This document shows, piece after piece, positions 26,162 through 37,225 of a stretch of 49,633 bases of DNA. The position numbers were made by a program, and so were the translations under genes. The stretch comes from Deinococcota bacterium (GTDB lineage: Bacteria > Deinococcota > Deinococci > Deinococcales > Trueperaceae): contig CAUJFI010000039.1 in the NCBI GenBank assembly GCA_963170125.1, positions 1-49,633 on the forward strand. Reading direction: 5' to 3'. A model generated the notes under the pieces. It was not told where the DNA came from and made no database searches. It saw only the letters and a list, made by a program, of their open reading frames with translations. The number at the start of each line of letters is the position of its first letter. Within the stretch, counting starts at the first letter, position 1.

Positions 26162-27135
26162 CCTCGGTCGCTACCCTCCTCGGCGGCCTTGCCGATGCTG
26201 CCGCGCATGGTGGTGTCCGACTGGATGTTCTGCAACGAGTAGTAGTCCATGATGCCGAGGTTGCCGTCGCGGAACGCCTGGGCGATGGCCTGCGGCACCT
26301 CGGCCTCGGCCTCGACCACCTTCGCGCGCATGGCCTCGACATGGGCACGGTTCTCCTGCTCGGCGGCCACGGCCATGGCGCGGCGCTCTTCCGCCTTCGC
26401 CTGGGCGACGCGCTTGTCGGCCTCGGCCTGGTCCGTCTGGAGCTGGGCGCCGATGTTGCGGCCGACGTTCACGTCGGCGATGTCGATGGAGAGGATCTCG
26501 AAGGCCGTGCCGGAGTCGAGGCCCTTGGCGAGGACCGTCTTGGAGATGATGTCGGGGTTCTCGAGAGTGTGCTTGTGGCTGTCGGTCGAGCCGATGGAGG
26601 AGACGATGCCTTCGCCGACGCGCGCGATGATCGTCTCCTCGCCGGCGCCGCCGACGAGGCGCTCGAGGTTGGCGCGCACGGTGATGCGCGCGGTGGCGAT
26701 CAGCTCGATGCCGTCCTTGGCGACGGCGCTGACGTTGGGCGTCTGGATGACGCGCGGGTTGACGGAGACCTTCACGGCGTCCAGGACGTCGCGGCCCGCT
26801 AGGTCGATGGCGGCGGCGCGGTCGAACGGGAGGGCGATGCGGGCCTTGTCGGCCGCGATGAGAGCGTCGACGACGCGGTTGACGTTGCCGCCAGCGAGGA
26901 AGTGGGCCTCCAGTTGGTTCTGGTTGACCTCGATGCCCGCTTTGTCCGCCTTGATGAGCGGCAGGATGATCTGGTTGGGCGGCACGCGCCGCAGGCGCAT
27001 GGCGAGCAGCGAGAAGAGCGAGACCTTGACCCCCGCGGCGACGGCAGAGATCCACAACCCGACGGGGATGAAGTTGAAGAGGATGATGAAGAATAGGATG
27101 ACTGCGCCGGCGAGGATCAGTAGCGGGATGTCCAT
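26158..27135 (-). CDS. floA: Flotillin-like protein FloA
   Basis: 325 aa, the usual size. The N-terminal hairpin membrane segment ([20 protein letters not shown]) is followed by [20 protein letters not shown], the PHB/SPFH-like domain ([39 protein letters not shown]) and a C-terminal Ala/Glu-rich helix ([19 protein letters not shown]). FloA organises functional membrane microdomains in Bacillus and is usually encoded next to a long NfeD protein, as here. Confidence 0.95.
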   Translation of the reverse strand: MDIPLLILAGAVILFFIILFNFIPVGLWISAVAAGVKVSLFSLLAMRLRRVPPNQIILPLIKADKAGIEVNQNQLEAHFLAGGNVNRVVDALIAADKARIALPFDRAAAIDLAGRDVLDAVKVSVNPRVIQTPNVSAVAKDGIELIATARITVRANLERLVGGAGEETIIARVGEGIVSSIGSTDSHKHTLENPDIISKTVLAKGLDSGTAFEILSIDIADVNVGRNIGAQLQTDQAEADKRVAQAKAEERRAMAVAAEQENRAHVEAMRAKVVEAEAEVPQAIAQAFRDGNLGIMDYYSLQNIQSDTTMRGSIGKAAEEGSDRG

Positions 27136-27192
27136 GTGCTCTCCTTGTGGCTGCTGCGCTCGTTGGCGGCGCTGGCTAGCTTGGTCTCGGTT

Positions 27193-28551
27193 CTACTCTT
27201 CGCCCTGCCCGGCGGAGCGCCCGTCCACGGCGCGCACCGTGACGCGGTTGCCCTCGACGCGCAGGACCTTGATGGTGGCGCCCGCGTTGACGAACTCGCC
27301 TTCGCTGACGACGTCGACGCGCTCCTGACCGAAGCGGGCCACGCCCGCCGGCCTCAGGTCGGACATGGCGACGCCCGTCTGTCCCACCAGGTCCCTGCTC
27401 TCGCTGCGGAACTCGAGTCCGCCGCCGTCGGGCGTGGCTACGCGCGTCGTCAGACGGAACGCGGCGGCCAGCCGGCTGTTGGGCAGTAGCCACAGCAGGA
27501 CGCCCAGGAGCACGCCGCCGAAGAGGACCGTGTAGCCGAGCACCGGGATGGTCCCTTCCTCGAAGATCCTGACGAGGGCGATGACGATGGCGGCGAGGCC
27601 GAGGACCCCGGCGACGCCGAAGCCCGGGAGGAGGAAGACCTCGACGGCCAGGAGCACGATGCCGACCACCAAGATGGCGACATCGAACAGCCCGAGCGGG
27701 TCGGCGAAGTAGGCGGCGGCCGCGAACACGGCGAGCGCGATGAGCCCGATGGCGCCTGGGATGCCGAACCCGGGCGTGAACGCCTCGATGAGGAGCCCGC
27801 CGACGCCGAGGACGATGAGGGCGGCCGCGCCGAGCGGCCGCGCGAGGAGGGCGGCGAGCCGCTCGGCCAGGCCGGGCTCCAAGCGCACCACCCGGGCGCC
27901 CGCGAAGCCGAAGGCGGCGAGGGCGGCGTCGAGCGTGGCGGCCTCCGCGTCGGCGATGCCGTACTCGACGGCCTGCCTCGCGGTGAGAGTGATCAGCTCC
28001 GTGGCCGTCGAGAGGCCAGGAACCTCGACCTTCGGATCGACCATGCCTTCCGCGACGACGGGGTTGCGACCGCGCGCCTCGGCGACGCTGCGGAACTCGC
28101 CGCGCAGGGCGGAGGAGAACTTCTCGTCCACCGTCTGGATGCCGGTTGGGGTGGAGAGGATGGGGAGGGCGGCGCCGATGCTCGAACCCGGCAGCATGGC
28201 GAGGTGCTCGGCGCTCATGGCAACGAGGGCGCCGGCGCTGAACGCGTTCTGGACTACGGCGATGGTCGGTACGCGCGCGTCGTGCAGGACGATGCCGACG
28301 ATGTCCTGCATGGCGGCCACCGCCCCGCCCGGCGTGTCTAGGTACAGGACGAGGGCGAGCGGCTGGTCCTCGTTGGCCTGGTTGACGCGGTTGCGTACGA
28401 AGGCGGTGGTGGCGGCGCTGATCTCGCCGTCGATCGGCACGACCCACACCTCGTTGGTCGCCGCGACCGCGGGCGCGCACAAGATCAACGCGACGAGGAG
28501 CGCCACCAGGAACCTGGCGGGCCTAGCGGCGCGATGTGCGTGCTGGTTCAC
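27193..28551 (-). CDS. NfeD-family membrane serine protease (long form)
   Basis: 452 aa from GTG 28551. Signal-like segment (RFLVALLVALILCAPAVAA), a ClpP-class protease domain with QPLALVLYLDTPGG and the serine in QNAFSAGALVAMSAEHLAM plus the likely catalytic lysine in VDEKFSSALRGEF, then about four to five membrane helices and a C-terminal OB-fold NfeD domain (VGQTGVAMSDLRPAGVARFG, VDVVSEGEFVNAGATIKVLR). These proteases cleave stomatin/flotillin partners; floA follows 57 nt downstream. The start is 7 nt after a TATCCT box with no ribosome site, so the mRNA is probably leaderless. Confidence 0.92.
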   Translation of the reverse strand: MNQHAHRAARPARFLVALLVALILCAPAVAATNEVWVVPIDGEISAATTAFVRNRVNQANEDQPLALVLYLDTPGGAVAAMQDIVGIVLHDARVPTIAVVQNAFSAGALVAMSAEHLAMLPGSSIGAALPILSTPTGIQTVDEKFSSALRGEFRSVAEARGRNPVVAEGMVDPKVEVPGLSTATELITLTARQAVEYGIADAEAATLDAALAAFGFAGARVVRLEPGLAERLAALLARPLGAAALIVLGVGGLLIEAFTPGFGIPGAIGLIALAVFAAAAYFADPLGLFDVAILVVGIVLLAVEVFLLPGFGVAGVLGLAAIVIALVRIFEEGTIPVLGYTVLFGGVLLGVLLWLLPNSRLAAAFRLTTRVATPDGGGLEFRSESRDLVGQTGVAMSDLRPAGVARFGQERVDVVSEGEFVNAGATIKVLRVEGNRVTVRAVDGRSAGQGEE

Positions 28552-28558
28552 ACGCTGG

Positions 28559-28588
28559 AGGATACCACGGGGGATTGCGCGTTCTCGA
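28559..28588 (-). promoter_or_regulatory. Probable promoter of the nfeD-floA-phoH cluster (leaderless)
   Basis: TCGAGA (28588-28583, 4 of 6), an 18-nt spacer and TATCCT (28564-28559), ending 7 nt before GTG 28551. It lies between the tRNA-Trp terminator and nfeD. Confidence 0.5.
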
Positions 28589-28595
28589 AGCATGC

Positions 28596-28621
28596 CGGCA
28601 CCCCAGCGTACTGGGGTGCCG
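28596..28621 (-). terminator. Terminator hairpin after tRNA-Trp
   Basis: An 11-bp perfect stem (28596-28606 with 28611-28621) and a 4-nt loop begin 8 nt after the tRNA CCA end. There is no clear T-run. Confidence 0.65.
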
Positions 28622-28629
28622 TGGCGACC

Positions 28630-28705
<76 letters not shown>

Positions 28706-28877
28706 CTGGGCGCTGCGCATGCCGTCCGGCGGGGCGACAGCGTCGCATGCACGACACGCACCGCGCCGACCGAACACGGAGTATACCCGGCGGCCGGCCG
28801 CGCGTCCAGGTTCGGCGGGCGGCGCCTCGGCGTGCGTAGCACGTTCACGGGCGTCATCCTCCGCACCGCCGATGGCG

Positions 28878-28883
28878 TATCCT
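28878..28883 (+). promoter_or_regulatory. -10 box of the Fe-S carrier gene (leaderless)
   Basis: TATCCT ends 7 nt before ATG 28891, the same arrangement as at nfeD. No -35 match was seen. The gap 28706-28877 shows no gene. Confidence 0.45.
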
Positions 28884-28890
28884 CTCCACC

Positions 28891-29289
28891 ATGTCACTGC
28901 CCTCGCCCGACACCGACAGCCTGAGCCTGACCCCCGCCGGCGCCGAGAAGGCCGGCCAGCTGCTCGAGGGGAACGGCAACGAGAACGCCGCCATCCGGGT
29001 GTTCGTCAAGTCCGGGGGCTGCAGCGGCTACCAGTACGGCATGCGCGTCGACGACCAACGCCTCGCCGGCGACCGGGTCTTCCAGCAGGGCCCCGTCAAG
29101 CTCGTCGTCGACGAGCGGAGCTGGCCTTTGCTGCGCGGCTCGCAGGTCGACTACGTCGAGAGCCTGCTTGGCGGCGGTTTCAGCGTCAAGAACCCGAACG
29201 CCTCGAGCGAGTGCGGCTGCGGTCACAGCTTCCGCACGGACGGCGCGGCCGCGCCTAGCGGCGACGGTTCGAGCGGCTGCTCCGCGTGA
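28891..29289 (+). CDS. erpA: ErpA/IscA-type iron-sulfur cluster carrier
   Basis: 132 aa HesB/IscA fold with the three cluster-binding cysteines C44 (KSGGCSGYQYGM), C108 and C110 (NASSECGCGHSF). It delivers Fe-S clusters to apo-proteins. The spacing and the E before CGCG are closer to ErpA than to IscA, but the two cannot be separated with certainty by eye. A ~20-residue Gly/Ser tail with one more Cys follows the domain. It is monocistronic, facing gcvPB across a strong hairpin. Confidence 0.9.
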   Translation: MSLPSPDTDSLSLTPAGAEKAGQLLEGNGNENAAIRVFVKSGGCSGYQYGMRVDDQRLAGDRVFQQGPVKLVVDERSWPLLRGSQVDYVESLLGGGFSVKNPNASSECGCGHSFRTDGAAAPSGDGSSGCSA

Positions 29290-29374
29290 ACCCGCTCTAC
29301 TCGCGCCGCTCGACTCGCCGGTAACGGCCTGCGCCTCGCGGCGCGCAAGGCGCTCAGCGCGGCCCCGAATGACA

Positions 29375-29404
29375 CGGCGCCCCGACCTCCCGGTCGGGGC
29401 GCCG
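29375..29404. terminator. Convergent terminator hairpin between erpA and gcvPB
   Basis: A perfect 13-bp stem (29375-29387 with 29392-29404) and TCCC loop in the 137-bp gap between the two converging genes. No T-run; likely bidirectional. Confidence 0.7.
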
Positions 29405-29426
29405 CACTCGCGTTGCCTGGCCCGGT

Positions 29427-30887
29427 CTAGCCCTCGAAGGCGTAGCGCAGGACCGGCTGGCGCGCAGCGCGCACCTCGTCGAGGCGCCGCACGGGCGTCG
29501 AGTAGGGCGCCCCGCGCAGGTACGCCGGATCGGCGGCCGCGCGCTCGAGGATCTCGGCCAGCGTCTCGACGTAGGCGTCGAGGGACTCGAGCGACTCCGT
29601 CTCCGTCGGCTCCACCATGAGCGCCTCCTTGACGATCAAGGGGAAGTAGACGGTGGCAGGGTGCATGCCGTGGTCGAGCTGCGCCTTGGCGATGTCGAGG
29701 GTCCTGAGGCCCGCCGGCGGCTGAGCGACGAACTCGTGCATGTTCACGCGGTCGAAGGGCACGGTGAAACCGAGCTCCTTGAAGCGCATACGCAGGTAGT
29801 TGGCGTTGAGGACCGCGTAGCCGCTCACCTCGCGCAGCCCCTCGCGCCCGAGCGCACGGATGTACGTATAGGCCCGCACGAGGTTGCCGAAGTTGCCGTA
29901 GAACGAGCGCATGCGGCCGATCGTGTTCGGCACGTCCTCGTCCAGGTAGTAGCGTTCGCCGTCCTTGGCGACGACCGGCACGGGCAGGAACTCGCGCAAG
30001 TGCGCCTTGACGCCCACCGGTCCTGTGCCCGGCCCGCCTCCGCCGTGGGGCGTGGTGAACGTCTTGTGCAGGTTCAGGTGCACGACGTCGAAGCCCATGT
30101 CTCCGGGCCGCGCACGGCCGACGATGGCGTTGAGGTTGGCGCCGTCGTAGTAGAGCTGGGCGCCGACGGCGTGGGCGGCGGCGGCGATCTCGACGATGCG
30201 CCGTTCGAAGAGCCCGAGCGTGTTGGGGTTCGTCAGCATGACGGCCGCGACCTCGGGCGTCAGGCGCGCCTTCAGGGCGGCGAGGTCGACCTCCCCATCG
30301 GGGCCCGTCGGCACCTCGACGACGGCGTAACCGGCCATGGCGGCGGTGGCAGGGTTGGTGCCGTGAGCCCCGTCCGGGACGAGGACTATGCGCCGCTGCT
30401 CGCCTTCACCGCGGGCGCGGTGGTACGCCCTGATCATCAGGATGCCGGCCAGCTCGCCGTGCGCGCCCGCCGCCGGCTGGAGGCTGACGGCGTCCATGCC
30501 CGTGATGGTCGCGAGGTCGCCCTGCAGTTCGAAGAGGAGCTGCAGCGCACCCTGCACCGTCTCCTCGGCCTGGTACGGGTGGAGGTCCTGGAAGAGCTTG
30601 GCCGCCTCCTCGTTGACCTTCGGGTTGTACTTCATCGTGCAGCTGCCCAGCGGGTAGATGTTGGCGTCGATGCTCATCTGCCGGTGTGCGAGCTGCGTGT
30701 AGTGCCGGACCAGGTCGAGCTCGCTGACCTCAGGTAGGCGCGGCGGGGCTTGCCGGAGGTTCTCGGCGCCCAGGAGCGCGGAGAGGTCGGCCTGTTCGGG
30801 CGCGGGGGGCTGCGAGGCCCTGCGCCCGGCCCTGGAGCGTTCGAAGATGAGGGGGAGTTGCGCGTGCGCTTGGGACCACTCAGGCAT
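29427..30887 (-). CDS. gcvPB: Glycine dehydrogenase (decarboxylating) subunit 2
   Basis: 486 aa, the C-terminal half of the P-protein as a separate subunit. PLP-lysine motif [33 protein letters not shown], and [20 protein letters not shown] are visible. With GcvPA it decarboxylates glycine and passes the aminomethyl group to GcvH. It overlaps the end of gcvPA by 8 nt and is the last gene of the gcv run. Confidence 0.96.
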   Translation of the reverse strand: MPEWSQAHAQLPLIFERSRAGRRASQPPAPEQADLSALLGAENLRQAPPRLPEVSELDLVRHYTQLAHRQMSIDANIYPLGSCTMKYNPKVNEEAAKLFQDLHPYQAEETVQGALQLLFELQGDLATITGMDAVSLQPAAGAHGELAGILMIRAYHRARGEGEQRRIVLVPDGAHGTNPATAAMAGYAVVEVPTGPDGEVDLAALKARLTPEVAAVMLTNPNTLGLFERRIVEIAAAAHAVGAQLYYDGANLNAIVGRARPGDMGFDVVHLNLHKTFTTPHGGGGPGTGPVGVKAHLREFLPVPVVAKDGERYYLDEDVPNTIGRMRSFYGNFGNLVRAYTYIRALGREGLREVSGYAVLNANYLRMRFKELGFTVPFDRVNMHEFVAQPPAGLRTLDIAKAQLDHGMHPATVYFPLIVKEALMVEPTETESLESLDAYVETLAEILERAAADPAYLRGAPYSTPVRRLDEVRAARQPVLRYAFEG

Positions 30888-32223
30888 TCCGGACCTCCAG
30901 CGCGCGCCCTTCGCCGCAGGCGACGAGGGCCGTCACCAGGGCGGCGATGTCCGCCGCCGAGGTGCTCTCGGTCGCGCTGAGGATGATCGCGTCGCCGAAG
31001 CCGTACTCGGCCGGCGCCGCCACCCCGGCGTGCACGCCGGAACGCGCCAGGGCCGAGCGGAGCTTGGCCGGGGGCTGTCCCACGCTCAGGACGAACTCGT
31101 TGAAGAAGCGCGCTTCGACACGCGGCGCGAAACCCGCAGCCGTCAGCGCGTCCGCGAGCTTGTGGGCGTTGGCGACGGAGCCGACGGCCAGGTCGCGCAG
31201 CCCGGCCGGACCCAGTGCGGCGACGTTGATGGCGGCCATGATGGCCGTCAACTGGTGGTTCGAGCAGATGTTCGACTTGGCCTTCGACCGGCGGATGTGC
31301 TGCTCCCTGGCCTGCAGGGTGAGCACGAAGGCCCGCTTGCCGTCGACGTCAACCGTCTCGCCGACGAGCCGACCGGGGAACTGCCGGATGAGCTCCTCGC
31401 CGACGACCATGAACCCGAACGCCGGGCCGCCGAAGTTGAGGGGGTTGCCGAGCGTCTGACCGTCACCGGCCGCGATGTCGGCGCCGTACTCGCCCGGAGG
31501 GGCCAGGACCGCCAGGCTCAGGGGGTCGACCGCGGCGACGAGCAGTGCGCCGGACGCGTGGGCGGCGCCGGTGAGCGCAGGCATATCCTCGACGTAGCCC
31601 AGGTAGTTGGGCTGCTGGGCGACGACGCAGGCTACGTCGTCCGTCACGCCGGGCGTCGGCGTCGTGTAGGGGTCGAGGTCGAGGAGCTCCAGCTCCAGGT
31701 CGAGGGCCGCAAGGTACGTAGCGATGACGGCGCGCGTCTCGGGGTGCACGCCACGGCTGACGAGCACGCGGTCGCGGCCCGTCTGGCGCATGGCGAGGAG
31801 CACGCCCTCGGCCACGGCGCTGGCGCCGTCGTACATGCTCGCGTTGCTGACGGGCAGGCCGGTCAGCTCGGACATGATCGTCTGGTACTCGAAGGTGGCC
31901 TGCAGGATGCCCTGGGCCACCTCGGGCTGATAAGGCGTGTAGGCGGTGACGAACTCGCTCTGCATGGCGAGGTGGGCGGTGACTGAGGGCGTGAAGTGCC
32001 TGCGCGCGCCGCCGCCGAGGAAGTTGGGGCCCTCAGGCCGGTTCTTGGCCGCCAACGCCCGCAGGTGCGCGAGCAGGCCGGCCTCGTCCATGCCGGTCGG
32101 GACCTGGATGTCCGGGTCCTGCAGCGCCTGCGGCAGGTCCGCGAAGAGGGCGTCGATAGAAGGCGCGCCGACCTTGGCCAGCGCGCGCTCGACGTCCTCC
32201 CGCGTGTGCGGGATGTAGCGCAA
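30880..32223 (-). CDS. gcvPA: Glycine dehydrogenase (decarboxylating) subunit 1
   Basis: 447 aa, starting at TTG 32223 after GAGGAG (7 nt spacing), with no good alternative. Family features: [60 protein letters not shown] and [20 protein letters not shown]. It forms the heterotetrameric P-protein with GcvPB. It lies 1 nt after the gcvH stop. Confidence 0.96.
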   Translation of the reverse strand: MRYIPHTREDVERALAKVGAPSIDALFADLPQALQDPDIQVPTGMDEAGLLAHLRALAAKNRPEGPNFLGGGARRHFTPSVTAHLAMQSEFVTAYTPYQPEVAQGILQATFEYQTIMSELTGLPVSNASMYDGASAVAEGVLLAMRQTGRDRVLVSRGVHPETRAVIATYLAALDLELELLDLDPYTTPTPGVTDDVACVVAQQPNYLGYVEDMPALTGAAHASGALLVAAVDPLSLAVLAPPGEYGADIAAGDGQTLGNPLNFGGPAFGFMVVGEELIRQFPGRLVGETVDVDGKRAFVLTLQAREQHIRRSKAKSNICSNHQLTAIMAAINVAALGPAGLRDLAVGSVANAHKLADALTAAGFAPRVEARFFNEFVLSVGQPPAKLRSALARSGVHAGVAAPAEYGFGDAIILSATESTSAADIAALVTALVACGEGRALEVRNA

Positions 32224-32224
32224 C

Positions 32225-32611
32225 TCAATGCTCCTCTGAGGCGCTCGCCGTGTAGGCCGCGGCGTCGAGCAGGCCGGCCAACTCGCTCGCGTCCGCCAGG
32301 CCGATGCGCACCAGCCAACCGTCGCCGTACGGGTCGGAGTTGATCAGCTCTGGCCGAGCGTCCAGCGCGTCGTTGACGGCCTCGATCACGCCCGAGACGG
32401 GGGCGTAGATGTCGGACGCCGTCTTGACGGACTCGATGACGGCCATCTGCTCGCCCTTCGCCACGCGGCGTCCGACGTCGGGGAGCTCGACGAAGACCAC
32501 GTCCCCGAGCTGGTCCTGAGCGAAGTCCGTGATGCCGACCGTGGCGGAGCCGCCGTCCGGGGCGGCCCACTCGTGTGACTCGGCGTAACGCAGTTCTGTC
32601 GGTGTCTTCAT
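32225..32611 (-). CDS. gcvH: Glycine cleavage system H protein
   Basis: 128 aa. The lipoylated lysine is K63 in [26 protein letters not shown] at the N-terminus is typical. It shuttles the aminomethyl group between P and T proteins. ATG 32611 follows TAGGAGCCCGAC. It lies 50 nt after gcvT. Confidence 0.97.
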   Translation of the reverse strand: MKTPTELRYAESHEWAAPDGGSATVGITDFAQDQLGDVVFVELPDVGRRVAKGEQMAVIESVKTASDIYAPVSGVIEAVNDALDARPELINSDPYGDGWLVRIGLADASELAGLLDAAAYTASASEEH

Positions 32612-32661
32612 GTCGGGCTCCTAGGTGAAGCGGCGCGCGGCCGCACGTGTACTGCCAAGCA

Positions 32662-33723
<1,062 letters not shown>

Positions 33724-33730
33724 CGGGTCG

Positions 33731-33736
33731 AACATA
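33731..33736 (-). promoter_or_regulatory. -10-like box before gcvT (possible internal leaderless promoter)
   Basis: TATGTT (33736-33731) ends 7 nt before ATG 33723. No -35 match. It lies in the 64-nt gap between mglA and gcvT, so gcv genes may be transcribed independently of mglBA. Confidence 0.35.
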
Positions 33737-33787
33737 GCACGCACCTCGACGCCGTTCCGGCCGTCCAGGCGTGGTTCCGACTAACGC

Positions 33788-34378
33788 TCAGGCCTTCTGG
33801 GCCAGCTTCTCGAGGACCATGGTCGCGACGCCCCTGAGGGGCTCGAACACGCCCTCGAACTTGGCGGCGACGGCCTCGTAGAACTGCACCTTGCCCTCGC
33901 GGTCGAGCACGGCCTTCAGCGCGTCCATGCCTATCGCGTCGGGCACGTCGCGCTTGTTCGCCTGGATGACGTAGGGCACGTCGGCGAGGCGCAGGTTGTA
34001 CTCCTGGAGGTTCTCGCGCAGGTTGCGCAGGCTCTCGGCGTTCGCTCGCAAGCGGGCCATCGACGAATCGGCCACGAACACGACGCCGTCGACGCCACGC
34101 AGGATCAGCTTGCGCGAGGAGTTGTAGAAGACCTGGCCCGGCACCGTGTAGAGGTGGAAGCGCGTCTTGAAGCCGTTGACCTTGCCGAGGTCGAGGGGGA
34201 GGAAGTCGAAGAAGAGCGTGCGCTCGTCCTCCGTGGCCAACGACACCATCTCGCCCTTGGCCTCGGCCGGCACCTGTTGGTAGATCTGCTTGAGGTTCGT
34301 CGTCTTGCCGGAGAGGCCCGGGCCGTAGTAGACGATCTTGAAGTTGATCTCGCGCGCGGAGAAGTTGATCGTGCTCAT
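33788..34378 (-). CDS. mglA: MglA small Ras-like GTPase
   Basis: 196 aa. P-loop [15 protein letters not shown] (K25, T26), the switch II region [19 protein letters not shown] and the guanine-binding NKRD in [15 protein letters not shown]. MglA is a polarity switch and controls gliding or twitching motility in myxobacteria and Thermus. ATG 34378 overlaps the mglB stop (ATGA). The frame extends upstream to 34939, but that is an Arg-rich shadow of mglB. Confidence 0.95.
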   Translation of the reverse strand: MSTINFSAREINFKIVYYGPGLSGKTTNLKQIYQQVPAEAKGEMVSLATEDERTLFFDFLPLDLGKVNGFKTRFHLYTVPGQVFYNSSRKLILRGVDGVVFVADSSMARLRANAESLRNLRENLQEYNLRLADVPYVIQANKRDVPDAIGMDALKAVLDREGKVQFYEAVAAKFEGVFEPLRGVATMVLEKLAQKA

Positions 34379-34875
34379 CTGTCCCTCGCACCGAAGAGAC
34401 CGTCGAGGAGCGCCGTGGCGTCCTGCTGGAACTCCGCGTCGAAGCGCATGCTCGGCGGCGCCTCCGTCGCGCCTTCCAGGGCGACCCGGATGGCGTCCGC
34501 GGCGTGCTTGGCCGCGAGCTTCACGCGCCCGAGCTGGGCGCTCGAGTCGAACACGGTCGCGAGGAGGGCCTCGCTGCCGAGCTCCTCGAGGTAGGTGCCG
34601 ACCTCCGCGCCCTGCTGGACCGTCTCCCGGAACCCGGCCTCGCCGAAGAGGTTGGCGATGGCGCGGTTCGCCGCGTAGTTGGAGGCCACGAGGGTCGCGA
34701 ACGAGTCGAGCGAAGGCGGCTTGGGCGCCCACAAGGCGCGCGCGTGCATGAGCACGAAGCCCTTGTGGTCGATGATGAGGGCGTAACGAGCCCTGCTCTT
34801 GGCGAGCAGCTCGCGCAGGATGCCGTCGACCGTATCGAAGGTGGTGCCGTAGAGGTCGAGGGACGGCTCGAGCAT
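34375..34875 (-). CDS. mglB: MglB-like roadblock/LC7 protein (GTPase-activating partner)
   Basis: 166 aa with a roadblock/LC7 fold: [53 protein letters not shown] and [20 protein letters not shown]. MglB dimers bind MglA and stimulate GTP hydrolysis. The C-terminal ~25 residues ([19 protein letters not shown]) are helical. ATG 34875 lies 7 nt after a TACAGT box with no ribosome site, so it is probably leaderless; the frame continuing upstream to 35085 crosses the tRNA and was rejected. Confidence 0.93.
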   Translation of the reverse strand: MLEPSLDLYGTTFDTVDGILRELLAKSRARYALIIDHKGFVLMHARALWAPKPPSLDSFATLVASNYAANRAIANLFGEAGFRETVQQGAEVGTYLEELGSEALLATVFDSSAQLGRVKLAAKHAADAIRVALEGATEAPPSMRFDAEFQQDATALLDGLFGARDR

Positions 34876-34882
34876 GGACGTA

Positions 34883-34910
34883 ACTGTAACAGCCGTGGGC
34901 TTCTGGTCGA
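34883..34910 (-). promoter_or_regulatory. Promoter of the mglBA operon (leaderless)
   Basis: TCGACC (34910-34905, 4 of 6), a 16-nt spacer and TACAGT (34888-34883). The -10 box ends 7 nt before the mglB ATG. Confidence 0.6.
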
Positions 34911-34948
34911 GGTAGAACAATACACTTCGGAATGGCCAACCTAAGGCA

Positions 34949-34978
34949 AGGACGCGGCTTCGGGCGAAGCCGCGTCCT
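34949..34978 (-). terminator. Terminator of tRNA-Met
   Basis: A perfect 13-bp stem (34949-34961 with 34966-34978) with a 4-nt loop starts 5 nt after the tRNA CCA end. Confidence 0.75.
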
Positions 34979-34983
34979 GCACG

Positions 34984-35060
34984 TGGTAGCGATGGACGGG
35001 ATCGAACCGTCGACCTCACGATTATGAGTCGTGCGCTCTCACCAGCTGAGCTACATCGCC
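34984..35060 (-). tRNA. tRNA-Met (anticodon CAT), probably elongator
   Basis: 77 nt with encoded CCA. Acceptor GGCGATG pairs with CATCGCT (a G1-U72 pair), the anticodon loop is CTCATAA, and the T arm has TTCGATC. It lacks the initiator-type GGG/CCC anticodon stem. The G1-U72 pair with A73 resembles the Bacillus elongator tRNA-Met; an Ile2 (lysidine) identity is less likely but cannot be excluded by eye. Confidence 0.92.
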
Positions 35061-35118
35061 ACGCATCGAGTCGTCCGCCGTCCACGCCGGGGGAGGCGTA
35101 CTAGCGACGGACGCATAG

Positions 35119-35124
35119 ATTATA
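35119..35124 (-). promoter_or_regulatory. -10 box of the tRNA-Met promoter
   Basis: A consensus TATAAT (35124-35119) about 58 nt upstream of the mature tRNA. The -35 region is weak. Confidence 0.5.
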
Positions 35125-35208
35125 CCTGGCAGTCACTCCCGCGCCAGTCCCGCACTGGGAAACCCTTGGGCGGAACCGGGTCGCGCCGCCCGCCCCACCC
35201 GGTCGTGT

Positions 35209-35466
35209 TCACCGGCCCGGGCATCGGAGCGCGCCGACCTGGCCGCTCCAGCCGCAGGCATCGCAGGCCGCGGGCGTGAGATTGTCCCAGGCGGCGTCAC
35301 CGAGCTGCTCCGCGAGGACCTCGAGGTCTCGCATGATCAGCGCGTACTGCACGAGGTACTTGACCTCGACGGACGTGTCGATGTGAACCACAGGGCTGCC
35401 ACAGCTGGGGCAGAGGGGTGTCGAGGCGTGGTCGGGTTCGTCGGTGTGGGCGCTGGCGGAGGGCAC
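35209..35466 (-). CDS. Small zinc-ribbon protein, unknown role
   Basis: 85 aa from GTG 35466. Two CxxC knuckles, PLCPSCGSPVVHID (about residues 18-31) and AACDACGWSGQV (about residues 67-78), flank a helical middle (KYLVQYALIMRDLEVLAEQL). This looks like a real zinc-ribbon fold. AGGGGAC lies just before the start as a possible ribosome site. It is between two tRNA genes with no partner gene, so no function can be given. Confidence 0.65.
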   Translation of the reverse strand: MPSASAHTDEPDHASTPLCPSCGSPVVHIDTSVEVKYLVQYALIMRDLEVLAEQLGDAAWDNLTPAACDACGWSGQVGALRCPGR

Positions 35467-35583
35467 GACGTCCCCTGGTTTACCGCGTGCGCTCTTACAC
35501 CGTTCTTAAGGGGCGCGCGAAGGTCGGGCCAGCCGTTCGGCCCGCGCTGGGCCCGCGTGAACAGCCTTGCCAGCGGTGCCTTC

Positions 35584-35670
35584 TGGTGCCGGAAGCGGGG
35601 CTCGAACCCGCATGCCCGTGGGGGCGGCAGATTTTAAGTCTGCTGCGTCTACCGGTTCCGCCATTCCGGC
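35584..35670 (-). tRNA. tRNA-Leu (anticodon TAA)
   Basis: 87 nt with encoded CCA. Acceptor GCCGGAA pairs with TTCCGGC, the anticodon loop is CTTAAAA (anticodon TAA), there is a long class II variable arm, and the T arm has TTCGAGC. It lies 46 nt downstream of glpK on the same strand. Confidence 0.96.
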
Positions 35671-35716
35671 GCGGTGCGGCCACATGCCTAGGGACACGCG
35701 CGCGACTTAGTATCGC

Positions 35717-37222
35717 TTACTCGAGGCCCGGACCGTCGGCCCACCCCTTGGAGCGCTCCACCGCCTCCGCCCACCGCTCCTTGAGGGTGGCCCGGCGCCG
35801 CGGGTCTAGCCTGGGCGAGAACCGGCGCCCTGCGCGCCACTGCGCTGCGAGCGCGGCGCGGTCCGGCCAGGCGCCGACTGCCAGGCCGGCCAGGGACGCG
35901 GCGCCGAGGGCGGGGGTCTCGCTCTGCTCCGCGCGCACCACGTCCACCCCGAGGACGTCGGCTTGGAGCTGCATCAGCTCGTCCGACCGTGAGGCGCCGC
36001 CGTCCACTCGCAACTCGCCTACCGGACCGGCGTCCGCCCGCATCGCGTCGACCACGTCGGCCACTTGCAGGGCGATCCCCTCGAGGGCCGCGCGCGCGAG
36101 GTGAGCGCCGGTGGTGCCGCGGGTGAGGCCCACGACGGTGCCCCTCGCGCCCGCGTCCCAGTGCGGGGCTCCGAGGCCGGTCATGGCGGGGACGAACATG
36201 ACCCCACCCGAGTCGGGCACGGCGGCGGCCAGCTTGCCCACGTCGCTCGCTTCGCGGATGATTCCCAGACCGTCGCGCAGCCACTGCACGACGGCGCCGG
36301 CCATGAAGATGCTGCCTTCGAGCGCGTACTTGAGCCGACCGCCCTCGGACCAGGCGACGGTCGTTAGCAGCCGGCTGCGCGACGCCTTCGCTTCCGCGCC
36401 GGTGTTCAAGACGAGGAAGGCGCCCGTGCCGTAGGTGGCCTTCGCCTGCCCCGGCGCGAAACACGCCTGCCCGAACGTGGCCGCCTGCTGGTCGCCGACG
36501 AGGGCCGCGATCGGCGCCCCGGCGAGCGACCCCTCGGTGATCTCCGCGACGACCCCGCTCGTAGGCACTACCCTGGGCATGAGCGCCCGCGGCACCCGGA
36601 AGAGCGCGAGCAGGTCGTCGTCCCAGTCGGCGCGGTGGATGTCGAAGAGCTGGGTCCGGGACGCGTTGCTGACGTCTGTCACGTGCTCGCGCCCGCCGGT
36701 CAGCTTCGCGCTCAGCCAGGTGTCGACGGTGCCGAAGGCCAACTCGCCCGCCTCGGCGCGCTCACGCGCGCCCGGAACGTTGTCGAGGAGCCAGGCCACC
36801 TTGGTGGCGGAGAAGTACGGGTCGAGGAGCAGCCCCGTCTTGGCGCGGACGAGTTCCTCGACGCCGTCAGCACGCAGCCTCGCGACCTCGGCCGCCGTGC
36901 GCCTGTCCTGCCACACGACGGCGTTGGCGATCGGCCGCAAGGTGGAGCGCTCGTAGACCACGGTCGTCTCCCGCTGGTTGGTGATGGCGACGGCGGCCAG
37001 CCGCGCCGCGGGGACGCCGGCGCGCGCCAACGCCTCACCGGCCACGCCGACCTGGCTGGACCAGAGGTCGAGCGGGTCGTGCTCGACCCACCCCGGCCGC
37101 GGGTAGCTCTGCGGTACCCCCTTCTGGGCCGACCCCAGTACGCGCCCTTCCACGTCGAACAGGATGGCGCGCGAGCTCGTCGTGCCCTGGTCGAGAGCGA
37201 GGACGAGCGGTGAGGCGATCAC
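35717..37222 (-). CDS. glpK: Glycerol kinase
   Basis: 501 aa, the normal size. FGGY-kinase features: [52 protein letters not shown] with the catalytic Asp region, [17 protein letters not shown] and [20 protein letters not shown]. It phosphorylates glycerol to sn-glycerol 3-phosphate. GTG 37222 begins 3 nt after the stop of the SpeD-like gene, so it is translated as part of that operon. No glpF or glpD is visible nearby. Confidence 0.95.
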   Translation of the reverse strand: MIASPLVLALDQGTTSSRAILFDVEGRVLGSAQKGVPQSYPRPGWVEHDPLDLWSSQVGVAGEALARAGVPAARLAAVAITNQRETTVVYERSTLRPIANAVVWQDRRTAAEVARLRADGVEELVRAKTGLLLDPYFSATKVAWLLDNVPGARERAEAGELAFGTVDTWLSAKLTGGREHVTDVSNASRTQLFDIHRADWDDDLLALFRVPRALMPRVVPTSGVVAEITEGSLAGAPIAALVGDQQAATFGQACFAPGQAKATYGTGAFLVLNTGAEAKASRSRLLTTVAWSEGGRLKYALEGSIFMAGAVVQWLRDGLGIIREASDVGKLAAAVPDSGGVMFVPAMTGLGAPHWDAGARGTVVGLTRGTTGAHLARAALEGIALQVADVVDAMRADAGPVGELRVDGGASRSDELMQLQADVLGVDVVRAEQSETPALGAASLAGLAVGAWPDRAALAAQWRAGRRFSPRLDPRRRATLKERWAEAVERSKGWADGPGLE

Positions 37223-37225
37223 GCG

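Noticed and set aside
33724..33787. Glycine riboswitch before gcvT
   Set aside because: Only 64 nt separate mglA and gcvT, and no tandem aptamer sequence is present.
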